Source: Pseudomonadaceae bacterium (GTDB lineage: Bacteria; Pseudomonadota; Gammaproteobacteria; Pseudomonadales; Pseudomonadaceae). From it: a stretch of 64,000 nucleotides of DNA. Below the pieces are notes generated by a model, which was not told where the DNA came from, made no database searches, and saw nothing but the letters and a program-made list of their open reading frames with translations. The stretch lies in the NCBI GenBank assembly GCA_900766265.1, contig CAAFUS010000009.1, positions 186,001-250,000 of the forward strand, in the 5' to 3' direction. The position numbers and the translations under genes were made by a program. Positions 26,671 to 36,640 of this stretch are shown piece by piece (within the stretch, counting starts at the first letter, position 1; every line of letters starts with the position of its first letter).

Positions 26671-29600
26671 CGGATCACCTCCACGCTTTCTGTCGCCGGT
26701 ACGATTTCTTCCTCCAGTTGCAGGTCGTAACAGCACTCGTGGGGCTCCCAATGCTCCTTGATCCAATCCTTCACGTAGCCGACACGCGAGCGTGCGGCGT
26801 CGATGTCACCGCCCACCGGCAGGTGGTAAGCGATGCGCAGGATCGAGGGTTCGGCATATAGCGCGGCCAGCACTTCATCCATCCGCGCCTGGAAAGCGGC
26901 AGTCAGGCGTGGGCCATCGAAGGCCTCGCCGGTGAGATCCAGACGCACCACGCGGTGGATGCTGGCACCGAAGTTGGCCTTGACCAGGCGCCCTTGGGTC
27001 ATGCGCACCACACGTGGGTTTTCGGTGAGGATGCGGTAGCCGCTCGGCAGGGTTCGCTCGTCCACCTTCAGGATGAAGTTGCTCCCGCGCATTTCGCTGG
27101 GCACGTCGGCACAGGCGATGTGATACCGGCCGTGCGCATCGGTGGTAATCAGCCAACCTTTCGGCGTGGCCAGTCGTACACCCGGCAAGCCCGGCTCGCC
27201 TTCGTCCTGGTAGCCGTTGCGGTTCTTGTCGTCGAACACCTTGCCGATGAGGTCCGAGCAGTCGAAGGTGGGGTCGGCCACGACACGAACCGAAGCAGTA
27301 GCGACGTTCGACACCCGCTGACCAGCGGCCAGGTTGAGCGCCCAGGTCTGATTGACGTACTCGTTGAAGCCAACGCCCGAACCCACCACCAGCAGCAGCT
27401 TGATGGTCATCACCTGGCCTCCGCCCAGGGTCCGGCCGGGCCAACGCAGGCGCCGCCCTTCCACGTCCGGCTCGGTCGGCACGCCGTCCAGCTGGGCGGA
27501 GTTCTTGACGTACTTGAAGCCCGGGGGAATCTGGTCCTCGATGGCGATATCGGCCAGCGACACGCCAAGTGCGTTACGCGCGGTCAAGGTATAGGGCACC
27601 AGTTCGCCGCGGCTGACGTTCACTTTCGGCGTGACCTTGGTCATCACGATCGCGCCGCCCATGACGGGGTCGATCGGGATGTGGTTGTTCACCAGGTCCG
27701 CGGACGAGCCGTCCAGCACGAAACTCAGAAAGTACTGCGTGGTATTGGCGGTGCCGACAAGGCCAGCGGACGTCGCGGGACAGGCCGCCGCATCGTGCGG
27801 CGTGACGGATTCGGCAGGCGCCTGGGTGCTGTTCTGTACCAACGCCGGATCGGGCACTGCATTGACCGAGAGCACGGTGTTGCACACGGGTATCAGCGAG
27901 GACGGCCCTGGCAGATAGCCCGCCGGCGACGTGATGGTCAGGTTGTAGGTACCGGCCGGCGCCCCGGCCAGCAGCAGGAACTGATACAGGCCGTCGGCAC
28001 CGGTGGTCTGGCTCAGCGAACCGCCAAGAACATGAGCATCGGTGAAGCCCGCCGGGCCGCTTATGCTTACCACGGCGCCACGTACCGGTTGACGGCTGAT
28101 GGCGTCGTACACCACACCGGCCGGGTCCAGCGGCAGGCTCTGTTCGACCAGGTTACGCCCGGGGCTGATGACGATATCGGTCAGGGTACCGCTGCCATTG
28201 TCGGCACCGGCTGGATTGCCGGGTCCGACACTGCCTGGCGTGTAGCCCAGGCCCTGTTCATTCGGTACGGGACGGCCAAACAGCGTGCCGGAGTCCGGGT
28301 GGCGGAAGCGAACCTCATAGCCACCACCGGGCTGCAAATCGTTGAACGCATAGGCGCCATTGGCATCGGAAACGGTCGTGGCGATCACCGTGCCTTGCTG
28401 AAGCAGCTCGACGGTCCAGCCGGGCAGCACCGTTTCGCCCGGATCGCGGATTCGGTCATGGTTGCTGTCTATCCACACCGTACCCGACAGGGACGGAATG
28501 GACACCTCCGCGAACCAGTTGTCCACCGACAGGGCCGTACCGGTCAGATCGATATCGGCGATGGTGCTCGGCCTTTCGCTGACCGTGCCGCCCGCGGTAC
28601 CCGCCGTGGTGGAGCCGTTCATCAGCCCGCTCGGCTGGTTCGGCTGAACCAGCGTGTAGGTGCCTGGCGGAAGCCCGATGAAGCTGAAGTCGCCATTGGC
28701 ATCGGTGACGGTGCTGCGGCTCACACTGTTGCCGTTCAGGTCCGAACCGACGAGCGTAATGGCCTGCCCTGCCAGACCGGAGTCTCCCGCGGTCGGCGCC
28801 CCATCTACGTCACGGTCGTGGAAGACCTTCCCATAGATGCTGCGGCCGTTGAGCAACTCTGCAAAGTTGTTGCCCTCGGAGGCATAACCGGGACTCAGGC
28901 GCACGCCATCGATGACGCTTGGAGTACTGCTGACCGGCGTGACCGTGGGCGTGCCACCATCACTGTTGCCGGCGCGAGTGATGCCGTTGGTAGTGCCGTC
29001 CGGCTGGTTCGGCTCGGTGATCCGGTAAGTGCCCGGCGGCAGGTCCGCGAAGTGGTAGTCGCCGTTGCCGTCGGTGGTCGTGCTGCGACTGACGGGACTG
29101 CCTGACGCGTCGATACCGGCCAGCTCGATGAGTATCCCCGGCAGGCCGCTTTCGCCGCTCTGGCGAATCCCGTCATTGTTCAGATCCACGAAGACTGATC
29201 CGCTGAGGGTCGCGGGGCGCAGTTCCGGGAAATCGTTGCCCGCCGAACCGCTCACCTCACCCGATGCGCCATTGCCTTCGAGCACGATGGCAGCGATCTG
29301 GCTGCTGGTTTCGCTCGGGTTGGATGGCGTCCCGGCCGTGCCGCTGCTGCCGTTGACGGCAACGATGCTCCCGGCGACCGGCGAACCATTGAGGCTGCCG
29401 GCTGGCTGACTGGGCTGACACACCGTATAGGTTCCCGCCGGCAGGCCGGTAAACAGGTAGTTTCCTGCCGCGTCGGTGGTTGCTGGATTGAACAGACCAT
29501 TGATGCCCCCAACCACTGCACCGCTGGCGCAACTGGTACCGCTGCGCAATTCGACGGCGACCCCTGCCAGAGGTCTGTCTATGCCGGCCGAATAGCTACC

Positions 29601-32600
29601 GCTCAGGTCGTTGTCCAGGTAGACGCGTCCGGAAATGAAACCCAGCGTGCTGACCGACAGCGATGCGTGAACCGGTTCGAGGTTTTCACCCATGTCGGTC
29701 CGCAGAGCTCGGGCCGGAATGATGTTGGTGTGCTCGCCGGCAGTAGTCGCGGTAACGTCCACCTCGATGGTGCACCCGCCTGCGGCCACCTGTGTCCCGC
29801 TCGCCAGGCGAACGAAGCTGGCGTTGGGCGTGGCGGTAATCGAACCACCTGGACAGCTACCCCCGATGTTCGGTGTCGCAGCGACCCGAACCGGGCCAGG
29901 GGCGGTCGGCAAGTCATCGGTCAACGCAGCGGTCAACGACATGGCCGCGGCATTGGGGTTGTTGACAAAGATGGTCAGACGCGACGTGCCGCCGGCCGGG
30001 ATCACCGCTGGCGCGAACTGCTTACCAAGCGTCGGCGGGCTGGAAATGACCAGGCGCGCACGGGTCGGCTCGGCATTGCTCACACCCTCGAAGCTGGTGA
30101 CACCACCTGCCGCGATGCTGTTGGTGTAGGTGCCGGCGATGTTGCTCAGTACCTCGACCTCGACCAGACAGGTCGCATTGCCGGCCAAGTTGCCGCCGGC
30201 GAGTCGTACCGTCTTAGCCGAGGGCGCTGCCGTCAGCGTTCCACCGCAGGTATTACGCGGGTTCGGCACCTGTGCCAGTACCAGCCCATCGGGCAGGCTA
30301 TCGGTGTATCCGAGGCCGCTCAAAGCCCCGGCGTTGGGGTTCTGCAGGCGGATGGCAAGGGTCAGCGGGCTGCCCGCAGAGCCCGCGGCCGTTCCGGTGG
30401 TGAACCCCGCTGGATTGCCCGCATCCAGTGTGCGGCCGGCGATAGCCTTGTGCACGATCAGCGGGGACTTGACCAGCAGCGTATCGGTGGTCGGCTCGTC
30501 GTTGGTGACCGGGCTGCCCCCGGCGTCGCCCGTGACGGCAGCGCTGGGAATGGTGTTGACATAATCGCCCTGGCTGCTGGCCACCACGTCGATTTCAACG
30601 TAACAACTGGCCGGTGCCGACCCGCTGCCGGCCGCCAGCCGGCCACCATCGAGGGACACCTGTGCGCTGCTGGAGGTCACGATGCCCTGACAGGTGCTCA
30701 CCACGTTTGCCGGGTTCGCCGTCACCAACCCCGCCGGGTAGGTGTCGGTGGCCGTCAGGTCGGTGATCGGCTGAGTGGTCGGGTTGTAGAAGGTGATACG
30801 CAGGCGCGAACGTTCACCTGCCGCAACCACCTTCGGCGTGAACTGCTTGGTTACCCCTAGACCGCTACTTGTCTGCAGGCTGCTGGAGGCCGAATCGGTG
30901 TTGCTGACGCCCTGGGCGGTACTGATGGCGCTCGCAGGCACAGTGGCCGTTACCGTGCCGGTGTTGACCATGGTTACGTCAACGGTCACGGTGCAGCTCT
31001 GACCCACGGCCAACGCGGCACCCTCGAGACTGACCTGGGTGCCGTTGGCCGGTGCGTTGACCACACCCCCAGGGCAGGTGGTGCGGGCATTGGGCACAGC
31101 GGCGGTGCGCTCGCCCGTGGGACTGCCAGCAGCCAGGCCGGTGTCGGTGAAATAGCTGGCCAGCGCCAGGCTGGTAAGGTCCAGGCTGCCACTGTTGAAC
31201 AAGGTGTAAGTCAGCTGAGTGACCGCGCCGGGCGCCGCTACGCTGGCGGTGGCGTGGTTAAGCGTGACCGTGATGCCACCACCGCTGGCGTTCTGCAGGG
31301 TCGCGCCGAACGGCGTGACGTTCTGCACGCCACCGTCCGCGCTCAGCTGCCCGACCCCGATGGTATTGACCCAGTCGCCGCTGCCGGTGGCCGTCACGTC
31401 GAATAGCAGGTCGCAGCTGCCGGTAGGGATTCGTGCCCCAGTCAGGGTGACCTGGCTGCTACCTGGCGCAGCTTGAACGACAGGCGCTCCGTCGCACGTC
31501 GAGTAGGCGTTTGGCGGATTGGCAACCGTCATGCCCGCTGGCAGGTTGTCCGTTACGCTGACATTGGTCAGAACGCCAGCCTGTGAATTGGAGAGATTGA
31601 TGGTCACGGTCGAACGACCGTCCGGCTGGATGCGGTTGGGCACGAAGCTCTTGCTGCCGCTCAACGCAGACAGGAAGTCCACGCTTGCATTCACGGGCCC
31701 AGGGCTCTGCAAGCGGTCGGGGTTGGGCGATCCGTCGGCATAACGCTCCACGGCGCTGGCGGCACCGCCGGGCAGCGAGTTGACGTAATGCCCTGCCGCA
31801 CCGACGACGTTGACCGTTACCCGACAGCGGCCCTGCGCGCCTAACCCATTTCCGGCGCGTGCCGGTACGTCGGCCCCGCTCAAGCGCACCTCGTTGCTGC
31901 CCGGCACCGCTACAAGCACGCCTCCGCAGGTGCTGGAGGCATTGCTTGGTGAGGCGACTTGCATCGGCGTGCCATTGCTGCCTAGCGGCAGGCTGTCGAG
32001 CAGGCTGACGTCGGACAGCGGCTGTGCCGACAGGTTGACCAGGTCGATGGTCATGGTCGCGGCGGAACCTTCCGGCTTGCTGCTTGCGTCGAAGCCTTTT
32101 TCAACGGTCAGGGTGGCACTGCTGACGCTGAATTGCGCCGACGTGGAGCTGTAGTTGCAGATCCCGTTGGCGCAGACGCCGCCTGCCGGGATCTGGTTGA
32201 TGACCGCGCCGCTCGCCGCATTGGCGGGCACCATCCCCCAGAACGACAAGTTGCACACGGCGGGGTTACCGGCGGTACCGCCAGCCATGTCGAAGGTGAA
32301 GGTGGGGCTGGTAGCGCTGCCGGCCACCGCTACTGCCCTGGCGCAGCCATCTCCGCTAACAGACGGCTCGGGACGATCCGGCGCACGCAACAGCACCATC
32401 CCACCGGGAAGGTGGTCGGTCACCGTTACCCCGTTCTGGGCAGTGGCGGAGTAGTTGCGGACCGCGACGCTGAAGCTCACCGGGTTACCGGGCGCAACGG
32501 TCGATGGGCTGCTGGTCTTTTCGATCAGAAACTGGTCGACCACGTTGACCGAAGCCACCGCGCGCTGGCTGACCACGTTGGCAGGGCTGCTGACCGAGAC

Positions 32601-33929
32601 TGCGCCCTGCTCGATGGTGTTGGTATAGGTCTGCGGCTGGCCAGCGGTAGTCAGGCTAGCGGTGTACGGCACGTGGATGACGCAGCTGCCTTCAGGGGCA
32701 AGCGTGCCGGCCGTCAACGACAGGGTCGATGTGCCTGCGCCACTCACTGTTGCGCTAGAGCCGTCCGAGCAACTGGCCGTTGGTGGGCTGGTAATCGTCA
32801 GGCCACCTGCTCCGCCGTCGATGGGGTCGGTTAGCCCTGATAGCGTCAATGTGCTCAACGGGCTGGCGTTGGACAGTGTGATCCGCAACAGCGCTTCCTG
32901 TCCCTTTGCCACCGTCTGCGGTTCGAACGCTTTCGCGACACGGAGCGGCGCGGTGACGGTGAGATTGGCGGTGGCGTTCTGAGCGGGCACCAGTCCACGC
33001 TTGTTGCCAAAATCGTTGACGCGGTCGATGACGTTCGTCAGCCCTTCCGAATAGGCAGTGTCCGATCCGTCGGCCACCACCATGACGCTCAGCGAACAGC
33101 TGCCATTGGCCGGCACCACACCGCCAAGAGCCGTGATCTGCGTATCGCCTGCTGTCGGATTGAATGTCGGGGGCGTCGCGCCGCAGCTGACCTGCGTGGC
33201 GGGCGCAGGTGCAACCTTAAGCCCGTAATCGCCGAGTCGATCACGGATGGCGAACGGGGGGTTGTCGCCTACGTCATTGAGCGGCAATGGCTGCGCCGCA
33301 TTGTTACGGATCGTGATCGTCAGGCGCGTGGCCTGATCTGCCTTGACGATGGTGCCGGCCGCAAAGCTCTTGCTGATCGACGGCGCGGGAAGGGCCAGGA
33401 AATTCAGCGATTGCTGAGCCGTGTCGGCGTTACTGACGGTCGTACCTTGATGCGTACCGGTGACACTGCCAGGGGACAGCACGTTGTTTCCGCTGCCCGC
33501 TACGGTCGAGGTGACCTGTACCACGATCTCGCAGCGCCCGGCCTGAGTACCGGTACCGCGGGATGGGATCGTACCGCCGTTAAGCGCGATGCTGGAGCTA
33601 CCCAGCGCTGCAGTAACGGTGCCGGAAAACGGGACCGGGTTACCATTGCCATCGGCGCAGGTCGTCGAGACAACGCCAGATCCGTCTACTCGGAAGCCGG
33701 CCGGCATAGTATCGATGAACGCAACGTTGGTGATGTCGCCGTCAGTGAAGTTGTTGGTCAGCTGGATGAGGAAGCCGTCTGTATCCCCTACGTACACGGG
33801 ATCGGCGAACCCTGGGGCCCGCGTCTTGCTAACCCCCAGGGTGGCGTGAGCCTCCAGCGGGGTGAGCGCGGCGCCTAGCAAGGCACAGCACAGCAGCCAC
33901 GAATGATGGCGTTTCGGTTCCCACAACAT
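26667..33929 (-). CDS. Giant exported repeat protein (DUF11 and SdrD-B-like domains)
   Basis: A 2420-residue protein. Signal peptide about residues 1-28 (WLLCCALLGAALTPLEAHA). Residues about 30-1425 hold ten DUF11-like modules of 110-150 residues, each opening with a motif such as LPAPSISKSFAAGTIVKAD or SGLGVTKQFTPKVVAAGE and containing paired Cys. Then four SdrD-B-like calcium-type modules (starting near 1430, 1570, 1695, 1810; for example SGSVFVDLNNDGIRQSGESG), a carboxypeptidase-regulatory-like unit (about 1935), another DUF11 (about 2093), a fifth SdrD-B (about 2228), and a C-terminal alpha/beta domain. No LPXTG. ATG 33929 has GGGGGAG upstream. It overlaps the OmpA-barrel gene by 4 bases, implying that they act together at the surface. 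Confidence 0.88.
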   Translation of the reverse strand: MLWEPKRHHSWLLCCALLGAALTPLEAHATLGVSKTRAPGFADPVYVGDTDGFLIQLTNNFTDGDITNVAFIDTMPAGFRVDGSGVVSTTCADGNGNPVPFSGTVTAALGSSSIALNGGTIPSRGTGTQAGRCEIVVQVTSTVAGSGNNVLSPGSVTGTHQGTTVSNADTAQQSLNFLALPAPSISKSFAAGTIVKADQATRLTITIRNNAAQPLPLNDVGDNPPFAIRDRLGDYGLKVAPAPATQVSCGATPPTFNPTAGDTQITALGGVVPANGSCSLSVMVVADGSDTAYSEGLTNVIDRVNDFGNKRGLVPAQNATANLTVTAPLRVAKAFEPQTVAKGQEALLRITLSNASPLSTLTLSGLTDPIDGGAGGLTITSPPTASCSDGSSATVSGAGTSTLSLTAGTLAPEGSCVIHVPYTASLTTAGQPQTYTNTIEQGAVSVSSPANVVSQRAVASVNVVDQFLIEKTSSPSTVAPGNPVSFSVAVRNYSATAQNGVTVTDHLPGGMVLLRAPDRPEPSVSGDGCARAVAVAGSATSPTFTFDMAGGTAGNPAVCNLSFWGMVPANAASGAVINQIPAGGVCANGICNYSSTSAQFSVSSATLTVEKGFDASSKPEGSAATMTIDLVNLSAQPLSDVSLLDSLPLGSNGTPMQVASPSNASSTCGGVLVAVPGSNEVRLSGADVPARAGNGLGAQGRCRVTVNVVGAAGHYVNSLPGGAASAVERYADGSPNPDRLQSPGPVNASVDFLSALSGSKSFVPNRIQPDGRSTVTINLSNSQAGVLTNVSVTDNLPAGMTVANPPNAYSTCDGAPVVQAAPGSSQVTLTGARIPTGSCDLLFDVTATGSGDWVNTIGVGQLSADGGVQNVTPFGATLQNASGGGITVTLNHATASVAAPGAVTQLTYTLFNSGSLDLTSLALASYFTDTGLAAGSPTGERTAAVPNARTTCPGGVVNAPANGTQVSLEGAALAVGQSCTVTVDVTMVNTGTVTATVPASAISTAQGVSNTDSASSSLQTSSGLGVTKQFTPKVVAAGERSRLRITFYNPTTQPITDLTATDTYPAGLVTANPANVVSTCQGIVTSSSAQVSLDGGRLAAGSGSAPASCYVEIDVVASSQGDYVNTIPSAAVTGDAGGSPVTNDEPTTDTLLVKSPLIVHKAIAGRTLDAGNPAGFTTGTAAGSAGSPLTLAIRLQNPNAGALSGLGYTDSLPDGLVLAQVPNPRNTCGGTLTAAPSAKTVRLAGGNLAGNATCLVEVEVLSNIAGTYTNSIAAGGVTSFEGVSNAEPTRARLVISSPPTLGKQFAPAVIPAGGTSRLTIFVNNPNAAAMSLTAALTDDLPTAPGPVRVAATPNIGGSCPGGSITATPNASFVRLASGTQVAAGGCTIEVDVTATTAGEHTNIIPARALRTDMGENLEPVHASLSVSTLGFISGRVYLDNDLSGSYSAGIDRPLAGVAVELRSGTSCASGAVVGGINGLFNPATTDAAGNYLFTGLPAGTYTVCQPSQPAGSLNGSPVAGSIVAVNGSSGTAGTPSNPSETSSQIAAIVLEGNGASGEVSGSAGNDFPELRPATLSGSVFVDLNNDGIRQSGESGLPGILIELAGIDASGSPVSRSTTTDGNGDYHFADLPPGTYRITEPNQPDGTTNGITRAGNSDGGTPTVTPVSSTPSVIDGVRLSPGYASEGNNFAELLNGRSIYGKVFHDRDVDGAPTAGDSGLAGQAITLVGSDLNGNSVSRSTVTDANGDFSFIGLPPGTYTLVQPNQPSGLMNGSTTAGTAGGTVSERPSTIADIDLTGTALSVDNWFAEVSIPSLSGTVWIDSNHDRIRDPGETVLPGWTVELLQQGTVIATTVSDANGAYAFNDLQPGGGYEVRFRHPDSGTLFGRPVPNEQGLGYTPGSVGPGNPAGADNGSGTLTDIVISPGRNLVEQSLPLDPAGVVYDAISRQPVRGAVVSISGPAGFTDAHVLGGSLSQTTGADGLYQFLLLAGAPAGTYNLTITSPAGYLPGPSSLIPVCNTVLSVNAVPDPALVQNSTQAPAESVTPHDAAACPATSAGLVGTANTTQYFLSFVLDGSSADLVNNHIPIDPVMGGAIVMTKVTPKVNVSRGELVPYTLTARNALGVSLADIAIEDQIPPGFKYVKNSAQLDGVPTEPDVEGRRLRWPGRTLGGGQVMTIKLLLVVGSGVGFNEYVNQTWALNLAAGQRVSNVATASVRVVADPTFDCSDLIGKVFDDKNRNGYQDEGEPGLPGVRLATPKGWLITTDAHGRYHIACADVPSEMRGSNFILKVDERTLPSGYRILTENPRVVRMTQGRLVKANFGASIHRVVRLDLTGEAFDGPRLTAAFQARMDEVLAALYAEPSILRIAYHLPVGGDIDAARSRVGYVKDWIKEHWEPHECCYDLQLEEEIVPATESVEVIR

Positions 33930-34276
33930 ACGACTCCCCCAACGCAACTCGCGCCATCAAACGATCCGCCGCCGAATCCCTTCCTCCGCACGCACAGGCA
34001 CAACGGGCGCTGAACCGCCGTTGCTAGGTTTTTTATGGGGTGCGTTTACGGAGGAGGCAGCGAATCGATTTGCCTCAGAAATAAAGGCTGCAAGTTTCGC
34101 CATCGGCGCGGCGTCAACAAGACGTCATTACGGGAAAGAGAATTGCGCTCTGTGCAATCGTCGTCCGCCCGGCAAAAGCCAGGCAGAACGAGTCAGATAA
34201 ATAATTGCTTGTTATTCAGTAGCTTATCGAAAAGATGCGTCGAATGCGGCTTTGGTGGAAGGTGTGCCGCGTCCGC
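33930..34276. other. 347-bp leader region of the giant surface-protein gene
   Basis: Noncoding on both strands and noticeably more AT-rich than its neighbours (runs such as AGGTTTTTTATGG and CAGATAAATAATTGC). It must contain the promoter of the giant gene and the end of the TonB receptor transcript, both on the minus strand. A CATAAA (minus, near 34038-34033) could be a -10. No riboswitch that I recognise. Confidence 0.45.
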
Positions 34277-36625
34277 TCAATAGGCCACCCGCAGCGTCGT
34301 ACCCAGCATCCGCGGATCACCAAGCGCGACGCCATAGTCGCCCGCACCCAGTTGTCCCCGCACCGCCGTGATGTAGTGCTCATCGAACAGGTTGCGCACC
34401 CAGAGTTCGGCCTCCCAAGCGCGGTCGGCCCGCCCTACCCCGATACGCAGGTCGGTTATGGCATAGGCGCCTTGGTAGCTGCCTGAGCCTCCTTCGAGCG
34501 TGCCCTGAAACCCGCTGCGGAAGCTGTAATCAGTCGCTCCGAAGAGCACCATGCCGTCGCCCAGAGGGAGGCTGTAGTCCAGGCCAACCGTCGCCCCCCA
34601 TTCGGGCGCATTGAACAGCCGCTGTCCGCTCAGGTCGCAGGCGCTGGCAGACGTTGATCCAGGTGCGCAGGGCGCTGCGGAAAAATCGCGGTAACGCGCA
34701 TCGCTCCAGGCGATCCCCCCACGCAGTTGGACGCTCTCGGTGGCCCGAACACGCGCATCGAGCTCGACGCCACGGAGCCTGACCTTACCAACATTGATCA
34801 GGTTATCGCGCAAGGGCGGCGAGAACTCATCGGCCGGCGGGCTATTGGCGAGCGCCTGATAGTCGTCCACGTCAGTCTGGTAAAGGGTCAGGTCCAGCCA
34901 GCCACGCTCATGCCAAAAACTCCGCTTGATACCCATTTCAACAGACGTCGCACGTTCAGCCTCGAAGGTGGGCTGGGCGTAACGGCTGACTACATCCAGA
35001 TTGATGCCTCCAGCCTTGTAGCCCCTGGAGCCGCTGAGGTAGCCAAGGACGGTCTCGCTGAAGGCGTAGCTGGCGGTCAACTGCCCGGACAGGTTGTTTT
35101 CGCGAACTCGGTCGCGTCGATCATAGTCCCCTCCCAGCGCTACCTGGCGTAGCAGATTACCGCCCAGCTGCCAGAGTGGATCCAGCGGATCGAGAGGGTT
35201 GGAGACCAATGGCGCAGCCTCGACGCGACGGCTGATGCGCGCCCTTTTTTGCTCACGGGTGTAACGCAAACCGGGGGTGACGGCCAGACGGGGCGTAAGG
35301 TGCCAGGTGAACTGCCCGAACAATGCACGGCTGTCGCTGCGTTGGGTACCGTCGAAGCGCTGCTGGGCGCCGTCGAGCAGCGAGGTGGGGATCGCGCCGG
35401 GAGGGATCGGCCCGAATGGCGGTGGCGCCTGGAGTTCAGGTCGGTCGCCGAGAAAATATGCCGGGGCGTCGGGGCCGAAGTTCACGTCATGGGCTTTATG
35501 CAAGCGCTGGCGCAGGTAGTAGGCACCCAGGACATACTCGAAGCGATCATCATGCGAACCGGCTAGCCGCCACTCCTGGCTGAACTGTCGATGCTGGAGC
35601 TGTGCATCGCTCTGGGCCACGGCCAGACCCAGGTTGTCGGCGTCCAGTTCGGTGTCGTAGCGCCAGTCGCGGTAACCCGTCAGGCTGGTCAACCTCGCGC
35701 CACTGGCCAGGGTCCAGTTCAGCTCCAGCGAAGTGCCACCGTGCTGCACATCAGCGGTCGTCGGCCGGTCATGCATGAAACGGCGCGCCTTGGGGTCCGG
35801 CTCAGGGAGTGGATAGCCGACATACGCCGCGCGGCGTCGGGTGGTAAGGCTGTAATGGCTGGGCACAAGCGCAACATCTTCTCGCTGGCGAGCATGATCG
35901 ACGATCAAGCGCGCGGCGAAGCTGTCTGTCGGTTGCCAGAGAAGCTGCCCCCTCGCGCCCTGTTGATCCTGCTGACGGGGTGACAGGCCGGGGTATTGGT
36001 TGTCAGTGAAGGCATCCCGTCCAGCGCTCTGCAATGAAAGACGCCCAGCCAGCTCCCCCTCGACCAGCGGCCCGGATAAGGCGCCTCGCGTTCGATGCAG
36101 TCCGTGCTCCCCGAGGGTCACCTCGGCAGTGGCCTCTGGCGCGAAGGTGGGCGCCCGGCTGTGCAGGTTAAGGGTGCCGGCGGTAGTGTTCTTGCCATAT
36201 AGCGTTCCCTGGGGGCCGCGCAGCACTTCGACACGCTCCAGATCGAACTGATCGGAAACAGACATGCCCTGGCGGCCCAGGTAGATACCGTCCATGAACA
36301 CGCCGACGCTTCCGTCCAGGCCATCGTTGTATGAGCTCGAGCCGAGGCCGCGGATCCCGTAGCTGGCATAACGCGGATTGGGCACCGACACCATCAGACT
36401 GGGTACGCGCTGCGCCAGCTGTGACGTGTTGACCAGGCCGCCCTCCTCCAGTTGTTCGCCTTCGAGCACGGTCAATGCAACCGGCACGTCACGGGACGAC
36501 TCGGGCCGCTGGCGCGCCGTGACGGTGACGTCCTCCAGCACCCATCCCTCTTCCGGCGCAGGCGCGGCCAACACGACGTTGACAGCCAGCCCCTGTGCCA
36601 CGAGCCACCTCGACAGCTGGCGCAT
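34277..36625 (-). CDS. TonB-dependent receptor in sensor-kinase operon
   Basis: A 782-residue TonB receptor. Short signal peptide ending near VVLAAPA, TonB-box region WVLEDVTVTARQRPES, plug with VPVALTVLEGEQLEE and VEVLRGPQGTLYGKNTTAGTL, then a barrel whose strands include SGSRGYKAGGINLD and a C-terminus LGTTLRVAY with terminal aromatic. The plug sequence is of the broad type that handles plant or polyketide compounds, iron chelates or vitamins; the ligand is unknown. Starts 15 bases after the degenerate kinase gene; GTG at 36628 is an alternative to ATG 36625. Last gene of the regulator-kinase-kinase-receptor operon. Confidence 0.9.
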   Translation of the reverse strand: MRQLSRWLVAQGLAVNVVLAAPAPEEGWVLEDVTVTARQRPESSRDVPVALTVLEGEQLEEGGLVNTSQLAQRVPSLMVSVPNPRYASYGIRGLGSSSYNDGLDGSVGVFMDGIYLGRQGMSVSDQFDLERVEVLRGPQGTLYGKNTTAGTLNLHSRAPTFAPEATAEVTLGEHGLHRTRGALSGPLVEGELAGRLSLQSAGRDAFTDNQYPGLSPRQQDQQGARGQLLWQPTDSFAARLIVDHARQREDVALVPSHYSLTTRRRAAYVGYPLPEPDPKARRFMHDRPTTADVQHGGTSLELNWTLASGARLTSLTGYRDWRYDTELDADNLGLAVAQSDAQLQHRQFSQEWRLAGSHDDRFEYVLGAYYLRQRLHKAHDVNFGPDAPAYFLGDRPELQAPPPFGPIPPGAIPTSLLDGAQQRFDGTQRSDSRALFGQFTWHLTPRLAVTPGLRYTREQKRARISRRVEAAPLVSNPLDPLDPLWQLGGNLLRQVALGGDYDRRDRVRENNLSGQLTASYAFSETVLGYLSGSRGYKAGGINLDVVSRYAQPTFEAERATSVEMGIKRSFWHERGWLDLTLYQTDVDDYQALANSPPADEFSPPLRDNLINVGKVRLRGVELDARVRATESVQLRGGIAWSDARYRDFSAAPCAPGSTSASACDLSGQRLFNAPEWGATVGLDYSLPLGDGMVLFGATDYSFRSGFQGTLEGGSGSYQGAYAITDLRIGVGRADRAWEAELWVRNLFDEHYITAVRGQLGAGDYGVALGDPRMLGTTLRVAY

Positions 36626-36640
36626 CACGGTCTTGCCTCT

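Noticed and set aside
26955..29105. Plus-strand open frame of 716 codons inside the giant gene
   Set aside because: Antisense shadow of the repeat-protein gene caused by its high GC at codon position three; composition is Arg/Gly/His-rich with no motif.
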